Of a DNA stretch of 18,626 nucleotides, positions 7,193-13,339 are shown piece by piece (position 1 is the first letter of the stretch; the number at the start of each line of letters is the position of its first letter). The translations under genes and the position numbers were made by a program. The notes below the pieces were generated by a model. The model ran no database searches. It was not told the DNA's origin and saw only the letters and a list, made by a program, of their open reading frames with translations. Source of the DNA: UBA5336 sp039034035 (GTDB lineage Bacteria; Pseudomonadota; Alphaproteobacteria; Caulobacterales; Hyphomonadaceae); NCBI GenBank assembly GCA_039034035.1, contig JBCCBN010000046.1, positions 1 through 18,626 of the forward strand, written 5' to 3'.

Positions 7193-8172
7193 ACGTCGAA
7201 CTCGATCATCTTCTTCATGATCATGTTGCCAATGAACATCCACACGCAGAACCCAGCCATCGCGTATTGGAACATCGGATCGTCCAGAACATAGCCATAG
7301 AAATCCGGCTCCATCACATGGATGCCGCCAGCCACCACAAAGGGCGCCGCCGTCAGGATCGTGGCCGACATCCGCCCTTCCGCCGACGCCGCCTTGACGC
7401 GCAAGCGCAGGGTCTGCCGTTCACGGATGGTCGAAACATTGTTCTTCAATAGCTCACAGAGGTTCCCCCCCGTTCGCTCCTGCAACCGCACCGTCGCCGC
7501 AAACAGGTCGACATCATCATCCCCGATGCGCGCAGCCATCCGGTCAATGCCCTTCGTGAAGGACAGCCCATATGCGATCTCGTCGGCCGCCTCCAGGAAC
7601 TCTTGGCCAAGCGGCGCCGGCATCTCCCGGGCAACAAGCTGCAATGACGCCGAAACGGGGTGGCCCGCCTCAATGCTGCGCACAATGATCTGCAACCCAT
7701 CGATCAATTGCCGGCTGATCGTCTTACGCCGCCGCGACACGCACGCCTTCAACACCAGGACTGGCCCAGCCAGTGTTACCAGGATCACCGCCGGTACGGT
7801 GAGCCACACTAGCCCCAACTGCCAATGCACCACCCCGCCAATTCCTACGGCACAGGCCGCCGTCAACGCCGTCCACACGAACGGCCTGAACTTCAGCCCA
7901 GACTGGACGATCAGCCGGTTGATCCGCTCTGATAGCCGGCGGAACAGTCCGTCCTCCTCCAGCGCCCGCTGGCGCCGGGCGTCAACCGCACCAAGCCCCA
8001 ACAGACCGTGCGCCAACCCATCCGTAAGGCGCCGGTCGATCTGTTGCCGCGTGTCCAGGCTTCGCTTGAGTTCGCCATAACTGCGCAGGGCCAGCAATGT
8101 CGCCAGCATGGCAAACGCCGTGGCCAGCACCAGGTGCGGATGAGCCGCCCAGTAGTGGAGCGATGGCCACAT
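7189..8172 (-). CDS. tadB: TadB, Tad pilus inner-membrane platform protein
   Basis: The 327-aa protein is of the GspF/T2SSF type. Membrane segments are seen near residues 13-30, 98-145 (two adjoining helices), 269-284 and 302-319. The GspF domain at about 153-255 contains IIVRSIEAGHPVSASLQLVA and LQERTGGNLCELLKNNVSTI, which are strongly TadB (CpaG)-like. ATG 8172 is chosen because it lies just after the cpaF stop (8177-8179) and begins MWPSLHYW before the first helix; an upstream TTG at 8202 would overlap cpaF and add a charged extension. GAGG overlaps the cpaF stop codon but is only 2 nt from this ATG, so the start is somewhat uncertain. Its end overlaps tadC by 4 nt. Confidence 0.92.
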   Translation of the reverse strand: MWPSLHYWAAHPHLVLATAFAMLATLLALRSYGELKRSLDTRQQIDRRLTDGLAHGLLGLGAVDARRQRALEEDGLFRRLSERINRLIVQSGLKFRPFVWTALTAACAVGIGGVVHWQLGLVWLTVPAVILVTLAGPVLVLKACVSRRRKTISRQLIDGLQIIVRSIEAGHPVSASLQLVAREMPAPLGQEFLEAADEIAYGLSFTKGIDRMAARIGDDDVDLFAATVRLQERTGGNLCELLKNNVSTIRERQTLRLRVKAASAEGRMSATILTAAPFVVAGGIHVMEPDFYGYVLDDPMFQYAMAGFCVWMFIGNMIMKKMIEFDV

Positions 8173-8176
8173 CACC

Positions 8177-9607
8177 TCAGACCAATTCCGTATCCGGATC
8201 AAACATGGAATTATCGATCGTAATTCCGCGCCGGCTCATCTCATCAAGAAATTTCGGCCGCACGCCCTTGGCCCGAAACCGTCCGATCACCGTGCCATCT
8301 TCTGCTGTGCCCGTCCGCTCGAACACGAAAACTTCCTGCATCTGGAGGATGTTGCCCTCCATCCCGGTGATTTCCGCCACGCTAGTGACCCGGCGTGACC
8401 CGTCAGACAGCCGGTTCGCCTGGACAATGAAGTTCACCGCCGCAGCAATCTGTCCACGGATTGCCAGTTCGGAAATCTTTAGCCCGCCCATTGCCACCAT
8501 CTGCTCCAGCCGCGTGATCGCGTCGCGGGGATTGTTTGCATGGATCGTCGCCATCGAGCCTTCATGGCCCGTGTTCATCGCCTGAAGCATGTCAAACGCT
8601 TCTTCGGATCGGACTTCACCCAGGATCACGCGGTCCGGCCGCATCCGAAGGGCGTTCTTCACCAATTCGCGCTGGTTTATCGCGCCCTTGCCCTCAATGT
8701 TCGATGGTCGGGTTTCCATCCGCGCCACATGCGGCTGCATCAGTTGCAGCTCGGCGGCGTCCTCAATCGTGATCAGCCGTTCCTTGTCACTGATCGCCGC
8801 CGACAGGGCATTCAGCAGCGTCGTCTTGCCCGATCCCGTCCCGCCCGAAATGATGGTGCTGGCCCGGCATTTCACGGCGCCGGCCAGAAAGTCAGCCACA
8901 CAATGGGGCATCGCACCGAACCCGACCAGTTTTTCCAGCGTCAGCGGATTCTTCTTGAACTTCCGTATGGAAACAAGCGGACCGTCAATGGCTACAGGCG
9001 CAATCGCGGCATTCACCCGGGACCCATCCGCCAACCGCGCATCCACCAGTGGCGAGCTTTCGTCCACCCGCCGGCCTACCGCCGCAACGATCCGGTTCAC
9101 AATACGCAGCAAATGGTCATTGTCCGCAAACCGAACATCGGTTGGCGTCAATTCGCCATTGCGTTCCACATACACCTGATCGGCTCCATTGATCAGAATA
9201 TCCGCAATAGAATCATCCTTAAGCAGCGGCTCGATCGGGCCCAGCCCCACCATCTCATCATACACCCCATCGGAAAACGCCGCCGCTTCCCGGGCCGTCA
9301 GCGGGATCTGCTCATCCCGGATAATCTCCATCACAATCGCGCCGACCTGGGTGCGCAGTTGGTCCTCGTCCAGCGTCTCGGTCACCGCCAGGTCAAGCTC
9401 GTCAACCAGTCTCGTATGTATACGAATCTTCGCATCCAGCAGGGTCCGGTCCGGCTTGGCGGACGCGGGAACGGGCACTTCGCGCCTGGCATGCTCAACC
9501 GCGTTGACGGGCGCCACATTTGTCGTCGCCGGGACCGGCGCCGCGACCTGTTCCGCCGCGCCGGAGCTTTCACGCCGGGGGCTGCGTTGACCGCTGAAGC
9601 GTCCCAT
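8177..9607 (-). CDS. cpaF: CpaF/TadA, Tad pilus secretion ATPase
   Basis: The 476-aa ATPase belongs to the VirB11/GspE-like superfamily. After a variable Pro/Ala-rich N-terminus (about 1-55) comes the family's N-terminal domain (DEMVGLGPIEPLLKDDSIAD at 117-136). Walker A is GGTGSGKT at 255-262, the Asp box TIEDAAELQL at 280-289, Walker B VILGEVRS around 327-334, and the His box GHEGSMATIHANN at 347-359. It powers pilin extrusion (and in some Tad systems retraction) at the inner membrane with TadB/TadC. ATG 9607 overlaps the cpaE stop as TGATG; a TTG at 9610 is a weaker alternative adding one residue. All catalytic elements are intact. Confidence 0.96.
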   Translation of the reverse strand: MGRFSGQRSPRRESSGAAEQVAAPVPATTNVAPVNAVEHARREVPVPASAKPDRTLLDAKIRIHTRLVDELDLAVTETLDEDQLRTQVGAIVMEIIRDEQIPLTAREAAAFSDGVYDEMVGLGPIEPLLKDDSIADILINGADQVYVERNGELTPTDVRFADNDHLLRIVNRIVAAVGRRVDESSPLVDARLADGSRVNAAIAPVAIDGPLVSIRKFKKNPLTLEKLVGFGAMPHCVADFLAGAVKCRASTIISGGTGSGKTTLLNALSAAISDKERLITIEDAAELQLMQPHVARMETRPSNIEGKGAINQRELVKNALRMRPDRVILGEVRSEEAFDMLQAMNTGHEGSMATIHANNPRDAITRLEQMVAMGGLKISELAIRGQIAAAVNFIVQANRLSDGSRRVTSVAEITGMEGNILQMQEVFVFERTGTAEDGTVIGRFRAKGVRPKFLDEMSRRGITIDNSMFDPDTELV

Positions 9608-10779
9608 CAAGCCGCCTCCTCATACCCCGCGCCAACCGTCTCCGTCTTGGCGAGGCGCTCAACCAGCACATCCACGTCGCGCACAATCGGGCTCCGCTGA
9701 CGCACCGACACAACAGGCTCGCCCAGATCGCTCGCGACCCGCGCAGTTTCCCAATCGGACCGGACCAGGAAATCGATCCGCCGACCAATCGCATCTTCGG
9801 CCTTGGGCACCGAGAAATTGTGCCGATTGCTCCGCTTGGGGTACATTCGGTTCAGCAACAGCCGGGTAGGCGCCTGCCCTTCGCGCAGCCCGTCAATGTC
9901 GCGGCAGTACTCGGCCGCCAACTGAAGACTCGGGACCGTCAGTTCACTGACGACTATCAATTCGTCCAGCGCGCCGAACACGCTATCAGACCAGGGCAAA
10001 CGGTGGCGCGGCAGGTCAAGGATCACATGGTCGAACTGGCTGCTCGCCAGATCCAGCAACGCCAGCACCGCGTCCTCCGTAGACGCCTCATCCAGCCGGA
10101 GATTGCGCGGCGCGGCGATCAGCTCGATCCCGGCCGGGTGGCTCCAGCTATAGGTCCGCAGCAGCGCCTCATCCAGACGCTGCGGGTCAGCGATCAGGGC
10201 GTCGATGTCGAGGCTCGCCACCCCATCCAGGCGCTGGGCCACCATACCTGCCTGCAGGCCGAGATCGATGATCGCCGTCCGTCCGGTCTGGTTTGCCCTG
10301 GCCACAGCGCAGGCTGTCTCGATTGCGAGGGTGGTCGTCCCCGCTCCGCCTACACAGCCCAGGAACCCCCAGAATTGCGCGCCTTCCTCGCGGTCCCTTG
10401 CGCGCTGGTCGTCTCGCGTGCCAAGCACGAACCGCGCAAGCCCCGCCGCTGCCTCCAGCAGTTCCGCCATCGCCACATCGGCCGGCGCCACGTCAAACGC
10501 CCAGAATTGCGCCAGCCGGCGGATCGACACCGCGTTCAGATCATCGCCAACCAGCAACATCCCGACTTCGGGCCGTTCCCGGAGATAGGCTTCCAGCAAA
10601 TCGTCTGTACCCGGCACACCCTTTTCCAGGATGATGATGTCACCGACCAGGACGGCGCTATCCCCACCGCTTTTCGGATCGATGGGACGGATGGCGCCCG
10701 CGCTGATATCGGCCAGCGCAGCCATCCGTTCCGGGCTGGCATGGGCCGCGACTGTGAGGGGGCGCCTGCGCTCGCTCAT
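9607..10779 (-). CDS. cpaE: CpaE/TadZ, Tad pilus localization ATPase-like protein
   Basis: The 390-aa protein has an N-terminal receiver-like region (about 40-115, with no clear phospho-acceptor set) and a C-terminal MinD/ParA-type fold. The P-loop reads GCVGGAGTTT (141-150): the two lysines of the deviant Walker A (KGGxGKT) are absent. The A' region is IIDLGLQAG (170-178) and a Walker B-like VILDLPRHR occurs at 252-260. CpaE/TadZ proteins place the Tad machine at the pole or another site, and several family members have atypical P-loops, so nucleotide binding may be altered rather than lost. ATG 10779 overlaps the stop of the upstream lipoprotein gene as ATGA, with GGAG 10-13 nt before; a longer reading frame upstream is only the other frame of that gene. 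Confidence 0.9.
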   Translation of the reverse strand: MSERRRPLTVAAHASPERMAALADISAGAIRPIDPKSGGDSAVLVGDIIILEKGVPGTDDLLEAYLRERPEVGMLLVGDDLNAVSIRRLAQFWAFDVAPADVAMAELLEAAAGLARFVLGTRDDQRARDREEGAQFWGFLGCVGGAGTTTLAIETACAVARANQTGRTAIIDLGLQAGMVAQRLDGVASLDIDALIADPQRLDEALLRTYSWSHPAGIELIAAPRNLRLDEASTEDAVLALLDLASSQFDHVILDLPRHRLPWSDSVFGALDELIVVSELTVPSLQLAAEYCRDIDGLREGQAPTRLLLNRMYPKRSNRHNFSVPKAEDAIGRRIDFLVRSDWETARVASDLGEPVVSVRQRSPIVRDVDVLVERLAKTETVGAGYEEAA

Positions 10780-11021
10780 CGCCCGCCCTCTCCGCTGTTC
10801 TTCGCCCCATCCCGCAGCGCCTTGACCGGCAGTCCCGCGCGCCCGCCCGTACCGCCTGCGAGCGGACCCCGGTCTTCCATCGAACCAGAAGGTGTCACCG
10901 CCTGGATTTCGGTATTGGCCGCGTGGGCCGCCCCCAGGGGCTTGGGCGGCAAGGTGCAGCCCGCTGTAGCCAGCAAACTGGCTGCGGACATACACAGGGG
11001 CATGGGTCTCAAACGGCTCAT
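10776..11021 (-). CDS. Short lipoprotein in the CpaD position of the Tad operon
   Basis: The 81-aa protein has a signal peptide with a lipobox at LLATAGC (Cys22 the lipidated residue), leaving a mature part of about 60 residues. That part is Gly/Ala/Pro-rich, without membrane helix or recognised domain. In other cpa/tad operons the gene between the secretin and CpaE is cpaD (RcpB), a lipoprotein usually above 200 residues. Here its whole length is fixed by ATGA overlaps with cpaC upstream and cpaE downstream, so it is not a frameshifted longer gene. It may be a reduced CpaD, or a pilotin-like helper of the secretin (inference). I cannot show homology to CpaD by eye. Confidence 0.75.
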   Translation of the reverse strand: MSRLRPMPLCMSAASLLATAGCTLPPKPLGAAHAANTEIQAVTPSGSMEDRGPLAGGTGGRAGLPVKALRDGAKNSGEGGR

Positions 11022-12310
11022 CGGATGCTCCCCGCATCTTCGAAATCATCTAGGAGGAAAAAGGCCGGCTCGCTGGGGGCGGCCACCTGGTCGGCCGGCG
11101 TCCGCAGGGCAGACGGCGAGACCGCTGGCTTCACCAGGCGCGGCGTAATGATGATCACCAATTCAGTCTCCCGGGTCTGGTAGCGCTTCGAAGAAAACAA
11201 CGCGCCCAGGACCGGCACCTTCGAAAGCCACGGCGTGTTCACCGCGTCGTTCGCCATGTCGGTTTGCAGCAGGCCGGCAATGGCAAACGCTTCGCCATCG
11301 CGCAGCTCCACCGATGTCTCGGCCCGCCGCACCGATAGCGCCGGGACCGAAACGCCCGCGCTGCGCACCCCATTCCGGCTATCGAGATTGCTCACCTCAG
11401 GCCGGACGCGGAGATTGATCAGCCCCTCGCCCAGCACCGTCGGGATGAAATCGAGGCTGACCCCGAACGGCCGGTACGAAATCGAAACCTGCCCATCGGC
11501 GCCCGAAAGCGGCACCGGGATTTCTCCACCCGCCAGGAAGCTCGCCGTGTCCCCCGATAGCGCCACGAGGTTCGGCTTGGCCAGCGTCCGGATCGCCCCG
11601 CGAGACTCCAGCGCTGAGAGCCGTACATCCAGCCCATCTCCACCGATCCCGCTGAGTGTGCCCAGCGCTTTTTCCGCAAGGCCGGAGACCAGGCCCGGGC
11701 TAACGGCAAACGTCCCATCGCTGCCGGCATAGTCGAAGCCGAAGCCAATTTCGCGCACCATGTCGCGCCCCGCCTCGATGAAGCGCACTTCGAGCAAAAC
11801 CTGCTGGCTCTCCTCGATGGTCAGCCCGTTTGCCACCCCGTTCGGCACGTGCCGCTCGGCCACTTTCAGCGCCATGTCCGCAGCCGCAGCTGTGGTCACC
11901 CGGCCATCGAGAAACACCCCGTCATGGACCGGATAAACGGCAATGTCTTCGCCCGGCAGTAACCGGTCGAGATCGTGGCGCAGACCGCCAAGCGCGATGT
12001 CGACGCGCATATCGATGATTTCGACCAGCCGTCCCGCTTCGCCATAGAGCAGGATCGTTGTCTCGCCCGGCTCAAGCCCACGGATGAAGAATGATCGGTC
12101 CGTCGTGACTTTAGTGTCGGCAATCAACGGATCGGCAACCACGAGCATGCTGAAGGCTGAGCCGGCCTGCACGACCGTCGAGCGGCCCTTTTCCAGCGTC
12201 AGGACCGGTGCGTCGTCCTCGGCCTCAAGCACCTTCCAAGCGCCCGCGCTAGGCGCCCCAAAGGCGGCGATCGCCGAGGCGCAAAGCGCCAGAATCAGTA
12301 AACGGATCAT
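11018..12310 (-). CDS. cpaC: CpaC/RcpA, Tad pilus outer-membrane secretin
   Basis: The 430-aa protein has a signal peptide (MIRLLILALCASAIAAFGAPS, cleavage near residue 24). Next comes an N-terminal pilus-secretin domain (VVQAGSAFSMLVVADPLIAD..., FFIRGLEPGETTILLYGEAG) and a BON-like stretch. The C-terminal secretin domain contains LLEVRFIEAGRDMVREIGFG, LAKPNLVALSGDTASFLAGG, EIPVP, LRVRPEVSNLD and a closing VPVLGALFSSKRYQTRETEL. It forms the outer-membrane gate through which the pilus leaves the cell. It is near the short end for CpaC. The start ATG overlaps the cpaB stop in an ATGA; its own stop overlaps the lipoprotein start likewise. Confidence 0.94.
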   Translation of the reverse strand: MIRLLILALCASAIAAFGAPSAGAWKVLEAEDDAPVLTLEKGRSTVVQAGSAFSMLVVADPLIADTKVTTDRSFFIRGLEPGETTILLYGEAGRLVEIIDMRVDIALGGLRHDLDRLLPGEDIAVYPVHDGVFLDGRVTTAAAADMALKVAERHVPNGVANGLTIEESQQVLLEVRFIEAGRDMVREIGFGFDYAGSDGTFAVSPGLVSGLAEKALGTLSGIGGDGLDVRLSALESRGAIRTLAKPNLVALSGDTASFLAGGEIPVPLSGADGQVSISYRPFGVSLDFIPTVLGEGLINLRVRPEVSNLDSRNGVRSAGVSVPALSVRRAETSVELRDGEAFAIAGLLQTDMANDAVNTPWLSKVPVLGALFSSKRYQTRETELVIIITPRLVKPAVSPSALRTPADQVAAPSEPAFFLLDDFEDAGSIR

Positions 12311-13176
12311 CGGGCCGGCTCCCGGCGCTCAACCGGCGCGGTGGTCGAAGTTTCACGGTCTCCCAGGATCACCGTGATTTCCCGCGTTTTTGGTGCGGCG
12401 GGCCGCGCGGGGGCTGCCGCGCGTCGAACCGCAGGCTTGCGCACCACCCGTGCCGGTTCGGCTGCGCGCCGGTCTAGCTCTTCCCGCCCGATCAGTGCCA
12501 GGCCCAGCTCGTGGCTGCGCGCCGCCGCCATCACCCGTGTCGCATTGGCCGGCGTCAGCGCCAGGGTGACCGTATTGGCCGGCAACGCGCCTTCGACCAC
12601 CTGGCTGAAGGTCTGGTCAGCGGCCAGCACAAGCGCACCGCGAACAATCACCCGCCCGGAATAGGTATCGTCGCGCTTTTCATTCCGGGTCCGGACAAAG
12701 GCATTCACGTCCACATGATCGCCGGGCAAAACCAGTCCGGACACAGCGGTATCATCGTTCACCGGGATGGAGATGGCCCGCATGCCGTCAGGAACCACCT
12801 GGGAAAGGAGCCGGCGGGGCGGATGAACGACCAGCTTGGAGTGCAGCAACGGCTCGCCCTGCACGATCACACCATTTGTGTACGGCGTAAGCTCAGAGCC
12901 GAAGGCGATTTGAGCAACGTCGGTGATCGCCCCGGATGGCAAGCGGTCGGCTGGCCAGTCGGTCAGCGTCAGCATGTCCCGGCTCAGTTGGGTCGAGGCA
13001 TCGATGTCCACCGCGGCAGTCACGATCTGCGCGAGGTCGGGTTCTATAATGACCGGCTCGGCAATGGGGCGCTCGATCCGGGCTTCGGCCGTGCCGTTCC
13101 CAGACAGCGCGATGGCAGTCGCGCACACGCACAGGACAATCGACAATCCAAAGCTGATGAGTGGTACGATTTTCAT
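12307..13176 (-). CDS. cpaB: CpaB/RcpC, Tad pilus assembly protein with SAF domain
   Basis: The 289-aa protein has one N-terminal membrane anchor or signal (ISFGLSIVLCVCATAIAL, residues 8-25). A SAF-like domain lies at about 45-115 (IVTAAVDIDASTQLSRDMLTLTDWP, then a GEPLLHSKL-type end). The RcpC domain at about 130-235 has MRAISIPVNDDTAVSGLVLPGDHVDVNAFV. A basic, Ala/Pro-rich tail follows (240-289). CpaB lies in the periplasm next to the secretin and is thought to help gate it or bind peptidoglycan. It is the first gene of the run, 163 nt after the large exported-protein gene. Directly upstream there is no pilin or cpaA, unlike the Caulobacter pilA-cpaA-cpaB order. The Shine-Dalgarno is weak (GGGGCG 6 nt before ATG). 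Confidence 0.93.
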   Translation of the reverse strand: MKIVPLISFGLSIVLCVCATAIALSGNGTAEARIERPIAEPVIIEPDLAQIVTAAVDIDASTQLSRDMLTLTDWPADRLPSGAITDVAQIAFGSELTPYTNGVIVQGEPLLHSKLVVHPPRRLLSQVVPDGMRAISIPVNDDTAVSGLVLPGDHVDVNAFVRTRNEKRDDTYSGRVIVRGALVLAADQTFSQVVEGALPANTVTLALTPANATRVMAAARSHELGLALIGREELDRRAAEPARVVRKPAVRRAAAPARPAAPKTREITVILGDRETSTTAPVERREPAR

Positions 13177-13271
13177 TCGAGCGCCCCGACTTCTTCGGAA
13201 AATACACCCCTAAGGCGTACCGCGTCCGCCATAAGTCTGCGCAAAGAATGGCCAGCGAATTGCGTCGATCG

Positions 13272-13299
13272 CCTTCAGCTTTCGGCAAACTGTCGCCAA
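13272..13299 (-). promoter_or_regulatory. Possible promoter for the Tad operon
   Basis: In the 163-nt gap before cpaB the minus strand has TTGGCGA (13299-13293), a 13-nt spacer, and GCTGAAGG (13279-13272). This is a partial match to the Caulobacter housekeeping promoter TTGACGS-N10-14-GCTANAWC. The -10 half is weak, and no full CtrA box occurs in the gap. Read-through from the upstream gene is the alternative. Confidence 0.25.
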
Positions 13300-13339
13300 T
13301 TCCCGTGTGAAAGCCCCTCGGGCCTGGCGCATCGCCGGC

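Noticed and set aside
8540..9700. 386-codon plus-strand open frame
   Set aside because: It is antisense to cpaF, which carries every ATPase motif; the composition is that of a reversed GC-rich gene.
9820..11148. 442-codon plus-strand open frame
   Set aside because: It is antisense to cpaE, the lipoprotein gene and the end of cpaC, crossing several real gene borders without any own start signal or domain.
13309..13324. Small hairpin GGCCCGAGGGGCTTTC as terminator of the exported-protein gene
   Set aside because: Only four base pairs and three Ts on the minus strand; too weak to call.
13177..13339. Search for a small Flp/PilA pilin or full CtrA box before cpaB
   Set aside because: No frame with a prepilin cleavage motif and no TTAA-N7-TTAA pair occurs in this gap on either strand.
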